Source of the DNA: Brevundimonas sp.
Lineage (GTDB): Bacteria > Pseudomonadota > Alphaproteobacteria > Caulobacterales > Caulobacteraceae
Length of the DNA stretch: 64,000 nucleotides
Assembly (NCBI RefSeq): GCF_027484365.1
Contig: NZ_JAIXTC010000030.1
Location: 124,001 to 188,000 of the forward strand
Reading direction: 5' to 3'
Shown here in pieces: positions 24,241 to 33,701 of this stretch. Every line of letters begins with the position of its first letter. Position 1 is the first letter of the stretch. The translations under genes and the position numbers were made by a program. A model generated the notes under the pieces. It did not search any database. It worked only from the letters and a program-made list of their open reading frames with translations, and was not told where the DNA came from.

Positions 24241-25814
24241 CAGCGAACCGCCGCGCGGTCGCCGAGCAGGACGGGGATGGTGACGAGCATGATCCAGAGG
24301 TCGAGCCACAGGGACTGACGCTCGATGTAGTCGATGTCGAGCTGGACCCGACGGCGCACGTCCTGGGCCGAGTGGAGCGGACCGCGCGAGCCCTTGATGG
24401 CGGCCCAGCCGGTCATGCCGGGCTTCATGCGGTGACGGTGGGCGTATTCGGCCACGAGACGGGCGCTCTCGACCGCGCCGGTCTTCATGCCGATGGCGTG
24501 GGGGCGGGGGCCGACCAGGGACATCTCGCCCTTCAGGACGTTGAAGATCTGGGGCAGTTCGTCGAGGCTGGTGGAACGAATGAAACGTCCCACGCGGGTG
24601 ACGCGGTCGTCGTCGGTCGTGACCTGACGGCTGGCGGTGGCGTCGGCGGCCTCCTGGCGCATCGACCGGAATTTCCAGACCACGATCTCCTCGTGGATGA
24701 AGCCGTGGCGACGCTGGCGGAAGAAGACGGGACCGGGACTGTCGAGGCGGATGGCGAGCGCGGTCAGGGCCATGATCGGCGCCAGCAGGATCAGGGCGAC
24801 TGTACCGATGACGAGGTCCTGGATCCGCTTGTTGAAGGCGCGGCGGTCGTCGTCGACGCGGCCGTCGAGCGAGGCCAGGGGCGCGCTCGCCAGACGGTCC
24901 AGGGCGGCGCTCCGTTCACGCTCGTCCACCGGATCGACCAGCAGGGTGACTTCGTTCGGAAGGGCGGACAGGCGGGCAGTCAGTTCGCGGACGCGCTTTT
25001 CGGCCTTCGGGTCGATGGCGAGGACGATGCGGTCGACATAGGGCGTCATCCGGTGGGTCATCAGGGCTTCGGCATCGCCCAGGACCGGGACGCCGACCAG
25101 GCTGTCCGGCGAGCGGGCCAGACGGTCGTCGAAGACGCCGAGCACATTGATGTCGCGCCGCTGGAGCGCATCCCTGATCAGGGTTTCGGCGTGACGGGTG
25201 GCGCCGACCAGGACGATGTTCGGCGTCAGTGCGCCCTTGCCGCGCCAGCCGGCGACGAGGTCGCTCCAGCCCATGTGCAGGGCATAGAGGCTGACGGTCA
25301 CCAGGGCGGTCCAGATAATGTAGGCGGACAGGGTCGCTCCACCGGCGAGGACGGCATCCAGCAGGACAGCCGTAGCGCCGCCGCTCAGGGACAGTGCGGC
25401 GACGGCGGCCAGATGCAGGGGCACCTTCTGATCCCGCGTGAACCGGTAGAGGCCAAGTGACCGCATCAGGCCGAGCACGACCACGGCGCCGACGACCAGC
25501 GGCAGGGCGGCCGACAGAGGCGCTGCAAACAGGCCGCCGGGCGTCATGGCCCAGACCATGGCGACGGTGATGATCGACACCGCGGCGACGTCGGCGCTGC
25601 GGAACCAGTGGACGGCGAGGCGCGAGGCGTGACGCTGGCGCGCATTCAGCCAGACCTCGGGACGGAAGGGGCCGCGACGCGCGGCGCCGTCGGCCTTCGA
25701 TGGGGCTACGGTCCGGGCGGCGAGCGCCTGCAAACCCGGCGCGTCGAGCCGCGCTGCGGTCTCACCCGCGTCGGAAAACGCCGTCGCGCGGCCGATATCG
25801 ATGGCGCTTGTCAT
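24240..25814 (-). CDS. hfsE: Undecaprenyl-phosphate sugar-1-phosphate transferase (HfsE-like)
   Basis: The protein is about 524 residues. An N-terminal tail is followed by four or five membrane helices (about 70-190), a CoA-binding-like cytoplasmic domain ([19 protein letters not shown], about 210-330), another helix, and a C-terminal bacterial sugar-transferase domain with [40 protein letters not shown] and [15 protein letters not shown]. This is the WcaJ/PHPT type that loads hexose-1-phosphate onto undecaprenyl phosphate, the first step of repeat-unit assembly. A GTG 11 codons upstream (25847) is another possible start. It leads the hfsE-hfsF-GT-GT operon. Confidence 0.8.
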   Translation of the reverse strand: MTSAIDIGRATAFSDAGETAARLDAPGLQALAARTVAPSKADGAARRGPFRPEVWLNARQRHASRLAVHWFRSADVAAVSIITVAMVWAMTPGGLFAAPLSAALPLVVGAVVVLGLMRSLGLYRFTRDQKVPLHLAAVAALSLSGGATAVLLDAVLAGGATLSAYIIWTALVTVSLYALHMGWSDLVAGWRGKGALTPNIVLVGATRHAETLIRDALQRRDINVLGVFDDRLARSPDSLVGVPVLGDAEALMTHRMTPYVDRIVLAIDPKAEKRVRELTARLSALPNEVTLLVDPVDERERSAALDRLASAPLASLDGRVDDDRRAFNKRIQDLVIGTVALILLAPIMALTALAIRLDSPGPVFFRQRRHGFIHEEIVVWKFRSMRQEAADATASRQVTTDDDRVTRVGRFIRSTSLDELPQIFNVLKGEMSLVGPRPHAIGMKTGAVESARLVAEYAHRHRMKPGMTGWAAIKGSRGPLHSAQDVRRRVQLDIDYIERQSLWLDLWIMLVTIPVLLGDRAAVR

Positions 25815-26090
25815 AACGCCAGTCTGCACAGGCCCCGTGGATGTCACGTTAACGCGACGCGCGTCACTGCCCCACGTGGTCCCGGCGCCTCGTGGCCTTC
25901 ATCGGCAGACCGCCGTCTGGCACCCGTTGAAGCGGCGGGCGTGCTTGCTCAAGGATCCTGTATGGACCCGGTGAACGTTGGTCAGATGCGTTGTGTATCA
26001 ACCCCGATCGCCGCATCTTCGCCTTGGCCGTGGTCTTTGATCCAGCGTCACAGTTGAGAGCCGCACAAGCGGCCATACGAGGAAACACCC

Positions 26091-27854
26091 ATGAATGACG
26101 CGGTCGATCCGGCCCCGCCCATCTTCGCCGGCTGGCCCGCCATGGGTCTCGCAGAGGCGACGGCCCTGCTGACCCAGCCGGGAACGCTGTTCGAGATCGA
26201 GACGGTCGAGATCGAAGGACGTCCGGTTAAGGTCTGGAAGAACGCGCCGCCGACGCTGATGCACACCTTCCTCGCCGGCCGTGCGCACGGGGCGAAGACC
26301 TTCATTGTCTATGGGGAGGAGCGGGTCACCTTCGAAGCCTTCGCCCGGGCGACCCTGGCCTTCGCCGCCGAGCTGAGCGCCTCGGGCGTGGTCGCCGGAG
26401 ATCGGGTGGCTGTGATCATGAGGAACCTGCCGGAATGGCCGGTCGCCTTCTTCGGCGCGGCCCTGCTGGGTGCCGTCGTGACGCCGCTGAACGCCTGGTG
26501 GAGCGCCGAGGAGCTGGCGTTCGGGTTGAAGGACTCGGGCAGCAAGGTCGCGGTGGTCGATGCCGAACGGCTGGCGCTGATCCGTCCCGCGCTCGATGAC
26601 CTGCCCGACATTACCCGGGTTTTCGCCTGCCGGATGCCGGCATCGCCGGGCGACGCGCGCGTGACCGCGCTGGAATCCGTGATCGGCGGTTCCGGCACCT
26701 GGGCGGACCTGCCCGAGGGCGCAATGCCGGGCGTCGCGATCGGGCCGGAGGATGCGGCGACCATCTTCTACACCTCGGGCACCACCGGGCTTCCCAAGGG
26801 CGCACTGGGCACGCATCGCAATGCGGCCTGCAGTCTGGTCGCCGGCCTGTTCTCCCTGAGCCGAAGCTATGTGCGAAGGGGTGAGGCCCCGCCGCAGATC
26901 GATCCCGATGCGCCGCAGAAGGTGGGCCTGGTCTCGATTCCCTTCTTCCACACGACGGGCTGCAACGCCGTCCTCCTGCCCGGCCTGGTCATCGGCCAGA
27001 GGCTGGTCTGCCAGCGCCGGTTCGATGCAGGCGAGGCTTTGATGCTGATCGAGCGCGAGCGGATCAGTTCGATCGGCGGCGTGCCCACGGTGGCGATTCA
27101 GTTGCTGCAGCATCCGGACCGGGACAAGTACGACCTGTCGTCGCTGGAGCTGGTCGCCTATGGCGGCGCGGCCGCGCCGAGCGCCCTGGTCGGGGAGATC
27201 GCGAAGAAGACCACCGGCCGTCCCGGATCCGGCTGGGGCATGACCGAGACCTCGGCGACCCATACCCATCATCTGGGCGAGGACTATCTGAACCGCCCCG
27301 ACAGCTGCGGACCGGCCATTCCGGTCGGAGAGATCAGGGTCGTCGACGCGGATGGGCGGGAAGTTCCGACGGGCGAGGTCGGAGAACTGCTGGCCTATGG
27401 ACCCAACATCGTGCGTGGCTACTGGAACCGGCCGGAAGAGACGGCCCAGACCTTCGTCGACGGATGGGTGAGGACGGGAGATCTGGCGCGCGTCGATGAC
27501 GAGGGTTTCTGTTTCATCGTCGATCGGAAGAAGGACATCATCATCCGGGGCGGGGAGAACATCTACTGCCAGGAGGTCGAGGCGATCCTGTTCGAATATC
27601 CGGGCGTGGCCGAGGTCGCCCTGGTCGCGCGGCCCCATCCGGTTCTGGGCGAGGAGCCCGTGGCCTTCGTGTCGGTTGCGCCCGGTCAGACGGTTGACGT
27701 CGAGGCGCTGCGGGGTATGACGGTGGGGCGCCTCGCGGCCTTCAAGAGGCCGGTGGACATCTATCTGCTCGACCAGCCCATGCCGAGAAACGCCGCCGGC
27801 AAGGTGCTGAAGACCGACCTCAAGGCGATGCTGACCGAGAAGGCCGGGGCCTGA
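26091..27854 (+). CDS. Fatty-acid-CoA ligase-like adenylate-forming enzyme
   Basis: This 587-residue class I adenylate-forming enzyme shows the AMP-binding P-loop YTSGTTGLPKG (about 227-237), GWGMTETSAT, TGDLARVDDEGFCFIVDRKKDIIIRGGENIY and the C-terminal catalytic Lys in RNAAGKVLKTDL. It should activate a carboxylic acid with ATP and CoA. An N-terminal extension of about 50 residues precedes the core domain. It is alone on the plus strand, divergent from hfsE across a 276-base gap in which I see no clear operator, and convergent with DUF2177. The acyl substrate is not predictable. Confidence 0.88.
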   Translation: MNDAVDPAPPIFAGWPAMGLAEATALLTQPGTLFEIETVEIEGRPVKVWKNAPPTLMHTFLAGRAHGAKTFIVYGEERVTFEAFARATLAFAAELSASGVVAGDRVAVIMRNLPEWPVAFFGAALLGAVVTPLNAWWSAEELAFGLKDSGSKVAVVDAERLALIRPALDDLPDITRVFACRMPASPGDARVTALESVIGGSGTWADLPEGAMPGVAIGPEDAATIFYTSGTTGLPKGALGTHRNAACSLVAGLFSLSRSYVRRGEAPPQIDPDAPQKVGLVSIPFFHTTGCNAVLLPGLVIGQRLVCQRRFDAGEALMLIERERISSIGGVPTVAIQLLQHPDRDKYDLSSLELVAYGGAAAPSALVGEIAKKTTGRPGSGWGMTETSATHTHHLGEDYLNRPDSCGPAIPVGEIRVVDADGREVPTGEVGELLAYGPNIVRGYWNRPEETAQTFVDGWVRTGDLARVDDEGFCFIVDRKKDIIIRGGENIYCQEVEAILFEYPGVAEVALVARPHPVLGEEPVAFVSVAPGQTVDVEALRGMTVGRLAAFKRPVDIYLLDQPMPRNAAGKVLKTDLKAMLTEKAGA

Positions 27855-27890
27855 GTCCCGGCGTCTCGGCACAGGAGCCGGACGTCTGCG

Positions 27891-27912
27891 CCCGGGCGGC
27901 TCCGCCCGGGCT
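27891..27912. terminator. GC-rich hairpin between convergent genes
   Basis: GCCCGGGCG-gctc-CGCCCGGGC is a perfect 9-bp stem with a four-base loop, in the 70-base gap between the acyl-CoA ligase stop and the DUF2177 stop. It is placed to end transcription from both sides, but no T run follows in either direction, so intrinsic termination is not certain. Confidence 0.5.
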
Positions 27913-27924
27913 GGATCGCCCGGC

Positions 27925-28326
27925 TCAGCGCACCATCAGGCGCGACCCGAAATACCCCGCCAGGGCCGCTGTGGCCGCCAGGAAGGTGCCCCAGGTCATG
28001 TCGACCAGGGTGATCGTCATAGACCAGCGGGTCAGGGTCGCCTGGTTGGTCAGGTCATAGGTGGCATAGGCGACGAGGCCGAAGACGGCGCCGTTGATCG
28101 CCGCGCGTTGCCATGAGCCTTGCTGGAGCGCCGGAACGGTCGCCAGGAAGGTCACGCCGGACAGGAACAGGACGTAAAAGGCGATCGCCGGCGGCAGGAG
28201 GAAGGATTCCCTCATCCAGTCGCCCAGCACGGGGCGATAGAGGCGGTCGCCCATGACCGTCAGCCAGACGGCGTCGAGCGCCAGCATGACGACGGCCGAT
28301 ATGCCGAAAGCAGCGAGATAGCGCAT
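27925..28326 (-). CDS. DUF2177 membrane protein
   Basis: This 133-residue protein has four predicted transmembrane helices, starting MRYLAAFGISAVVMLALDAVWLTVMGDRLY with the L-D-x-x-W-L motif of DUF2177, and containing GLVAYATYDLTNQATLTRW in the third-fourth helix region. The function of the family is unknown. It is the last gene of the minus-strand lipid-modification operon, four bases after the methyltransferase stop. DUF2177 genes are often found beside cyclopropane synthase-like and DUF1365 genes, so a lipid role is plausible. Confidence 0.88.
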   Translation of the reverse strand: MRYLAAFGISAVVMLALDAVWLTVMGDRLYRPVLGDWMRESFLLPPAIAFYVLFLSGVTFLATVPALQQGSWQRAAINGAVFGLVAYATYDLTNQATLTRWSMTITLVDMTWGTFLAATAALAGYFGSRLMVR

Positions 28327-28330
28327 GTCT

Positions 28331-29353
28331 TCAGATCCCCTTCAGGCGGTAATGGCTGACGCCCCACACCGTTCCATCGCTGTCGCCGAACAGGCCGGCC
28401 GTGGCCATGAAGAACCGGCGCCAGCGTCGCATCCACAGGGCGTGGTCGGCACCGTAGACCTCCTTCATCAGGCCCCGGATCTCCTCGACGTTGTCGTCGA
28501 AATTCTCCAGCCAGTCATCGGCGGTGCGCCGGTAGTGGGTCCCGCTCCAGCGCCAGTCCTGCTCGACCTCGAACAGATCGGCATACTGGCGGATCAGGTT
28601 GTGGCTGGGCATGACGCCGCCGGTGAAGAAATGCTGGGCGATGAAGTCGGCGTCGTCGGAGACCTCGAACCGGTAGGGGGCGTCGATGTGGCTGAAGACG
28701 TGAAGGAACATCCGCCCGTCGGCCTTCAGCCAGGTCCGGGCACGGGTCAGGAGGGCGCGCCAGTTGGCCATATGCTCGAACATCTCGACCGAGACGATCC
28801 GGTCGAAGGTCCGATCAATGTCGAAGACATTCATGTCGGCGGTGACGATGGTCAGGTTGGTCAGGCCGCGCGCCGCAGCCTCGCCGTCGATGAAAGCCTT
28901 CTGGCTGCGGGAGTTCGACACAGCCGTGATGGTCGCGTTCGGATAGCGCTCCGCCATCCACAGCGACAGCGAGCCCCAGCCGCACCCGAGCTCGAGGATC
29001 GCCTGACCGTCCTTCAGGTCCGCATGTTCGCAGGTCAGGCGCAGGGCTGACGCCTCCGCGTCGTCGAGCGAGGCGTTCGGGGTCTCGTAGAAGCAGCTCG
29101 AGTATTTCCGGTGCGCGCCGAGGCAGAGCTGGAAGAAGCGGGCCGGCAGTTCGTAATGCTGCTGGTTGGCGGCGTCCGTGTGCTCGGCGACGGGCCGTTC
29201 GGCCATCTCGCGGGCGAACCCGGCCTCATCTTCGGGGGCGGAGGCGTAGGTCTTGCGCGCTGTCGCGACCAGCAGCGCGATGGCCGGGCGGGTGATGAAG
29301 TCGGGGAAGGGCGCGTCCTGAAGCTTGTTCACGCGTTGGGCGAGGAGGCTCAT
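28331..29353 (-). CDS. Cyclopropane synthase-like SAM methyltransferase, second copy
   Basis: This 340-residue protein has a Rossmann methyltransferase core with LELGCGWGSLSLWMAERYP (SAM-binding motif I), VSNSRSQKAFIDG, DRIVSVEMFEHM and FHVFSHIDAPYRFE. It belongs to the CFA/mycolic-acid cyclopropane synthase superfamily but starts directly at the catalytic region, lacking the long N-terminal lipid-binding domain of the first copy (32086-33327). It may methylate unsaturated phospholipid acyl chains or partner the other enzyme. It is fifth in the operon. Confidence 0.85.
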   Translation of the reverse strand: MSLLAQRVNKLQDAPFPDFITRPAIALLVATARKTYASAPEDEAGFAREMAERPVAEHTDAANQQHYELPARFFQLCLGAHRKYSSCFYETPNASLDDAEASALRLTCEHADLKDGQAILELGCGWGSLSLWMAERYPNATITAVSNSRSQKAFIDGEAAARGLTNLTIVTADMNVFDIDRTFDRIVSVEMFEHMANWRALLTRARTWLKADGRMFLHVFSHIDAPYRFEVSDDADFIAQHFFTGGVMPSHNLIRQYADLFEVEQDWRWSGTHYRRTADDWLENFDDNVEEIRGLMKEVYGADHALWMRRWRRFFMATAGLFGDSDGTVWGVSHYRLKGI

Positions 29354-29371
29354 GGCTGTGGTCCTTCAGAG

Positions 29372-29887
29372 TCAGCGCTGGATCAGTTGGCGGGTCGGCA
29401 GGCCGAGCTCGGCCATCCGGTTGCGCAGTCGGGTCTGTTCGGCCGCACTGATCGTCGGGCTGCGCGACAGCAGGGCCGGGAACCGGCCGTCGGCCGTGGT
29501 GGCGATCATCCAGCTGTAGTCGGGAGCGACATCGATCACCCAGTAGCGCTGGCGGATCAGGCCCGCGAAGAAGCTGGCCTCGAACTTGGCGTTGGTCGTG
29601 GTGTCGGTGACGCGGGCGCGGGTGTTGATGGTGGTGACGCGACCGTCTCGGGTTCCTTGTCGACAGGTCTGGCTGATCGAGAAGTCGTTCGGCGCGCGGC
29701 GGCTCCAGACCTGGCTCGCGGCCCAGCAGTCGCGCTGGTGATCATTCGGGGTGCGCAGGATCTCGTGCCAACGGCCCATGAAGCGGTCGAGGTCAATCGT
29801 GCGTCGGGGTTCCGGCGCCTGGGCGGATGCGGTCGTCGCGATCATCAGCATGAGGGCGGCCGCGAGCGGCAGGGTGAATCTAGGCAT
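29372..29887 (-). CDS. Lipocalin family protein, exported
   Basis: The protein is 171 residues from MPRFTLPLAAALMLMIATTASAQ, a Sec signal peptide. The lipocalin pattern follows: DLDRFMGRWHEILRTPN (GxW motif), FSISQTCRQG, FFAGLIRQRYWVIDVAPDYSWMIATTADGRFPALLSRSPTIS, and RLRNRMAELGLP near the end. Bacterial lipocalins (Blc type) carry lysophospholipids or fatty acids in the envelope. It lacks a lipobox and so may be a soluble periplasmic form. The start overlaps the DUF1365 stop by eight bases. Confidence 0.88.
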   Translation of the reverse strand: MPRFTLPLAAALMLMIATTASAQAPEPRRTIDLDRFMGRWHEILRTPNDHQRDCWAASQVWSRRAPNDFSISQTCRQGTRDGRVTTINTRARVTDTTTNAKFEASFFAGLIRQRYWVIDVAPDYSWMIATTADGRFPALLSRSPTISAAEQTRLRNRMAELGLPTRQLIQR

Positions 29888-30692
29888 GTCGGGCTCCGGC
29901 GGAGGGTTCAGACGGTCCCCCGACCGTGACGGGATAGGCGGGCGTGATCCCGCCCCGCAGACGCAGACCCTTGAGCGCAAGGCGGATCGCCTCCCAGTGG
30001 ATGCCGGCGATGACCTTCAGCGTCAGCAGGGGATGGCTCAGCCAGGCGCGACGCAGATTGGCGTCGGTCAGTGGGGTCCGTACGCCCGAAAACCCGGTCA
30101 GAAGCATCGGGCCCTCGGCGTCGTCCACGGTGATGGAGACGCGGGTGATTTCATCTGCCACGCCTTCGGGGGGATCGACCTCGAACCGGTAGGTCAGGTC
30201 CATGTCCATGAAGGGCGAGACGTGGAAGGCCTTGTCGACCGCCTGACGCACCGGCCCTGAGGCGGCACCGACCGGCATCAGGTAGGAATGACGGCCGCCG
30301 AAGGTGTTGGACACCTCGTAGAGGATGGCGGTCAGCCGGTCGTCTTCGGCGTGGCAGAAATAGACGCTGATCGGGTTGAAGCCGTAGCCCAGGATACGGG
30401 GCAGGGTCAGAAGCTGGACCCGGCCGCCGGCGGGGATGCCGGCGTCACGCAGTCTCTGTTCGATCTGCACCTTGAGAGGGGTTTCGGAGCCGTCGCCATG
30501 GTCGGCCTGGCGCAGGGTCATCAGTCCGAAACGGCCGGCGCCGAGCCAGCGCAATCGGCCGATGAGATCGTCCCATTCATCCAGATCGACCAGCAGCATG
30601 AAGAGGCGGTAGCGCAGGGCGTGGACTTTCGGGCGCAGGCGGCGATGGAACACCGGCCCCGTGTAGATCCCGGATCGCAGGCCCGCCGACAT
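29880..30692 (-). CDS. DUF1365 family protein
   Basis: The 270-residue protein matches DUF1365 throughout: SGIYTGPVFHRRLRPKVHALRYRLFMLLVDLDE at the start, RVQLLTLPRILGYGFNPISVYFCHAEDD, AILYEVSNTFGGRHSYLMP, KAFHVSPFMDMDLTYRFEV and HPLLTLKVIAGIHWEAIRLALKG. No reaction is established for this family, but it nearly always sits between an FAD amine-oxidase-like gene and a cyclopropane synthase-like gene, as here. The start codon overlaps the FAD gene stop by one base. Confidence 0.9.
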   Translation of the reverse strand: MSAGLRSGIYTGPVFHRRLRPKVHALRYRLFMLLVDLDEWDDLIGRLRWLGAGRFGLMTLRQADHGDGSETPLKVQIEQRLRDAGIPAGGRVQLLTLPRILGYGFNPISVYFCHAEDDRLTAILYEVSNTFGGRHSYLMPVGAASGPVRQAVDKAFHVSPFMDMDLTYRFEVDPPEGVADEITRVSITVDDAEGPMLLTGFSGVRTPLTDANLRRAWLSHPLLTLKVIAGIHWEAIRLALKGLRLRGGITPAYPVTVGGPSEPSAGARHA

Positions 30693-32065
30693 CAGGCGGC
30701 CAGGGTCTGGACGCCGGGGACGGGCAGGGGGATGCGGCCGCTCTCGTTCTCGACGGTCCAGGGTCTGCGGACGCCGCCGATGTCTTCGGCGACGGCCAGT
30801 CCGGCCTGGAGTCCATCCTCGTGGAAGCCGGAGCCGAACCAGGCCCCGCAGAACCAGGTGTTGTTCCGTCCCTGAAGCGCGCCCAGGGACCGCTGGGCCT
30901 CCATCGCCGCGGCGTTGAAGATCGGATGGTCGAATTCGCGGTCGGCCAGGACCAGAGCGGGATCGGGGTCACGCTCCGGGTTCAGGGTCACGAACAGATC
31001 CGGCCCCGGCAGCTCCTGCAACAGGTTCATCCAGTAGGTGACGCTGGCGGCGCCGTCCGAACCGGCATGGCCGGCGCCGACATAGTTCCAGGCGGCCCAG
31101 GCACCGGGCCGCCGCGGCATGAAGCTGCGGTCGCGGTGCAGGACGACGCGGTTGCGACCGTAGGCCATGGGCTGGAGCAGGCGACGCTCGTCCGCGCCCG
31201 GGTTCGCCAGCAGGGCCAGGGCCTGATCCGAATGGACGGCCAGGACGACCGCGTCGAATCGCTCCGCCCCGTCGCGGGTATGAAGGGTCGCCCCGTCCTG
31301 GTCGCGTTCGATGCGCGTGACCGGCGTGTTCAGGCGCACCTGTCCCCGGAAGTCCGCGGCGAGCGCCTCGACATACCGACGGCTTCCTCCGGCCACCGTG
31401 CGCCAGGTCGGCTTCATGTCGACCTCGAGCAGGCGGTGGTTGCGATAGAAGCGGATGAAGGCGGCGGCCGGGTAGTCGGCCATCTGCTGCGGCGTGGACG
31501 ACCAGATCGCCGCAGCCTGGGGCAAAAGGTGCAGGTCGCGGAAGGCCTGGCTGTATTTGCGGTCGTCAAGGTAGCTGCCCAGGGAGCACAGGGACCGGTC
31601 CAGTTCGGCCAGGTCGCCTGCGGCGGTGCGGTGGAACCGCATCAGATCCAGGAGCATGCCCAGGAACCGGGGGCTGGCCAGGTTGCGCTTCTGGGCGAAC
31701 AGGCCGCGCGCGCCGTGGCTGGAGTATTCGAAGCCGCCCGAGCTCATCGAGACGGCGAAGGACATGTGGGCCGCCTTGCTCTCGACGCCGAGGTTGTCGA
31801 GCAGGGCGGTGAAGTTCGGATAGTTCGGTTCGTTGTAGACGATGAAGCCGGTGTCTACAGCGACGGGGCCGTCCAGCGACGGGGCGTCGACCGTGCAGGA
31901 GTGACCGCCGAGACGATCCTCCGCCTCGAACAGAACCACGTCGTGACCGCGTGACAACAGCCAGGCCGCCGAAAGTCCCGAGATCCCCGCGCCGACCACT
32001 GCAATGCGCCGCCCGGGGCCGGTGGTCGGGTCGAGTGTACGGTCGAACATGGAACTGCCTGTCAT
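30692..32065 (-). CDS. FAD-dependent amine-oxidase-like protein
   Basis: The protein is about 457 residues. The dinucleotide-binding motif RIAVVGAGISGLSAAWLLSRGHDVVLFEAEDRLGGHS is followed by a NAD(P)-binding-like/amine oxidase fold, TVAGGSRRYVEAL in the flavin region, and a C-terminal GAWFGSGFHEDGLQAGLAVAEDI motif that closes the FAD site. It lacks a signal peptide. Members of this group accompany DUF1365 and CFA synthase genes and are thought to act on membrane-lipid acyl chains. Starts at 32068 (TTG) or 32050 (ATG) are alternatives. Confidence 0.88.
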   Translation of the reverse strand: MTGSSMFDRTLDPTTGPGRRIAVVGAGISGLSAAWLLSRGHDVVLFEAEDRLGGHSCTVDAPSLDGPVAVDTGFIVYNEPNYPNFTALLDNLGVESKAAHMSFAVSMSSGGFEYSSHGARGLFAQKRNLASPRFLGMLLDLMRFHRTAAGDLAELDRSLCSLGSYLDDRKYSQAFRDLHLLPQAAAIWSSTPQQMADYPAAAFIRFYRNHRLLEVDMKPTWRTVAGGSRRYVEALAADFRGQVRLNTPVTRIERDQDGATLHTRDGAERFDAVVLAVHSDQALALLANPGADERRLLQPMAYGRNRVVLHRDRSFMPRRPGAWAAWNYVGAGHAGSDGAASVTYWMNLLQELPGPDLFVTLNPERDPDPALVLADREFDHPIFNAAAMEAQRSLGALQGRNNTWFCGAWFGSGFHEDGLQAGLAVAEDIGGVRRPWTVENESGRIPLPVPGVQTLAA

Positions 32066-32085
32066 CAAGCCCGGGATATCAACAG

Positions 32086-33327
32086 CTACGCTTGAACGGT
32101 CGCACTGGATGCCGATCCGTCGCGGGACAAGGTCATGTGGACGACGTCCGTGCGGCCCGAGCGGAAGCCGGCCTCGCAGTAGGCGAGGTAGTAGCGCCAG
32201 AGGTGGCGGAACCGTTCGTCCTTTGTGGCGGCGGCGCCGGTGTCGAAGGCGATCCGCCAGCGGCGCAGGGTTTCCGCATAGTCCGCCCCGAAGCGGCGTA
32301 CCACCTCACCCTCCAGTCCGGCGGCACCGATCGCACGCGCCAGCCGCGGTTCGGACGGCAGCATCCCGCCCGGGAAGACATACATCTGGATGAAGTCGGG
32401 ACGCCGCCGGTAGGTCGCGAGCAGGTCGTCCCGGATCGTGATGATCTGCAGACCCGCCCGGCCGCCGGGCGCAAGCCGGGCGCGGACGGTTTCGAAGAAG
32501 GTCGGCCAGTAGGCCTCGCCCACCGCCTCGAACATTTCGACGGAGACGACGCGATCGAAGGTCCCCTGGACGTCGCGGTAGTCGATCAGCTGGATCGAGA
32601 CCCGATCGTCGAGCCCGGTCCCGGCGATGCGCTGCTCGGCGAAGGCCTTCTGGGAGGGCGACAGGGTGATGGCGGTGACGCGCACTCCGCGTTCTCTCGC
32701 CAGATACTCTGCGAATCCGCCCCAGCCGCAGCCGATCTCCAGCACCGACTGGCCCGGCTGGATGTCGGCGGCGTCCGCCAGGGCGGCGTATTTGGCGTGC
32801 TGGGCGGCTTCGAGGGTCTGGTCCGGCGCGTCGAAGAGGGCGGAGGAGTAGGTCATCCCCCGGTCCAGCCACTGGGCGTAGAAGTCGTTGCCGAGGTCAT
32901 AGTGGGCGACGATGTTCCGCCGCGACCCCTTGCGGGTGTTCGACGAGAAGGCATGGCGGACCGCATCGATCGCACGCGCAACGGGATTGCCACCTACAAG
33001 CCGGCCGAGATGGTCGTAATTGTCGGCGAAGGCGAGAAGGAGGGCGGGCAGGTCGGGCGTGTCCCAGTCTCCGGCGACATAGCCTTCGGCAAACCCGATA
33101 TCCCCGCGCCGGACCATCCGCGAGAAAGCCCGCCAGTGCCGGATGCGCCAGACAATCGTCTGCGGGGACGCTGGGCCGACCTCCATCGTGCGTCCCGCCG
33201 GATCGACAATCATCAGCCGGCCGACCCGCCATAGCGACGAGAGGGCCCGCATGAGCGGACCGGCCCAGGGCGGCCTGGCCTCGCCATATGAAGCGGTCTC
33301 GATCACGCCCGGAGTGTCGGTCATCAT
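32086..33327 (-). CDS. Cyclopropane-fatty-acyl-phospholipid synthase-like protein, first copy
   Basis: This 413-residue protein carries an N-terminal lipid-binding region (about 1-130, including RGDIGFAEGYVAGDWDTPDLPALL), then NIVAHYDLGNDFYAQWLDRGMTYSSA, SAM motif VLEIGCGWGGFAEYLA, RVTAITLSPSQKAFAEQRI and FDRVVSVEMFEAVGE. The family transfers a methylene or methyl group from SAM to unsaturated acyl chains of membrane phospholipids. It opens the six-gene minus-strand operon. Two consecutive ATG codons (33327, 33324) can start it, with a reasonable AGGA-like site upstream. Confidence 0.92.
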   Translation of the reverse strand: MMTDTPGVIETASYGEARPPWAGPLMRALSSLWRVGRLMIVDPAGRTMEVGPASPQTIVWRIRHWRAFSRMVRRGDIGFAEGYVAGDWDTPDLPALLLAFADNYDHLGRLVGGNPVARAIDAVRHAFSSNTRKGSRRNIVAHYDLGNDFYAQWLDRGMTYSSALFDAPDQTLEAAQHAKYAALADAADIQPGQSVLEIGCGWGGFAEYLARERGVRVTAITLSPSQKAFAEQRIAGTGLDDRVSIQLIDYRDVQGTFDRVVSVEMFEAVGEAYWPTFFETVRARLAPGGRAGLQIITIRDDLLATYRRRPDFIQMYVFPGGMLPSEPRLARAIGAAGLEGEVVRRFGADYAETLRRWRIAFDTGAAATKDERFRHLWRYYLAYCEAGFRSGRTDVVHMTLSRDGSASSATVQA

Positions 33328-33701
33328 TCATCCTGTTCGATCGCCGAAGCGCCGGCGACGACCCCATATCATGCAGGAGCATGCGGTGGAGCCTGTCGCG
33401 CCGTCTTTGGTTGAGCTTGGTGATATACGCGGGTGCGAAACGATCGGATGCGGCCGGACAAGCGCCCTCGCCGGTTTGATCCGGGGCCCGCCTCAACCCC
33501 TGCGGCCGGGACGGACTGAAGCAGAGGCGAATCCGACCCGACGTCGCCCGAACCTGCGGGCCCGGGTTGACGGTCGGGAGCTGCGCTTGCCCAGCCGGCG
33601 ACCAGGAGCGTCTAGACGGGCCCCCCGTTTCTCATCCAGCCACAGCGACGGTTCCGTGGTCGGGCCGTATTCCCTGATGGCAGGCGTTCACGGCCGGTCG
33701 G
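33328..33701. other. 374-base gene-free spacer upstream of the lipid operon
   Basis: This gap lies between the start of the CFA-type operon and the stop of the serine hydrolase gene, both on the minus strand. It should contain the operon promoter, but I could not find a convincing -35/-10 pair or an ECF-type promoter, and no open frame here resembles a protein. No strong hairpin was seen either. Confidence 0.5.

Noticed and set aside
25864..26088. Small minus-strand frame between hfsE and the acyl-CoA ligase
   Set aside because: No ribosome-binding site, motif or codon signal; it overlaps the expected promoter region.
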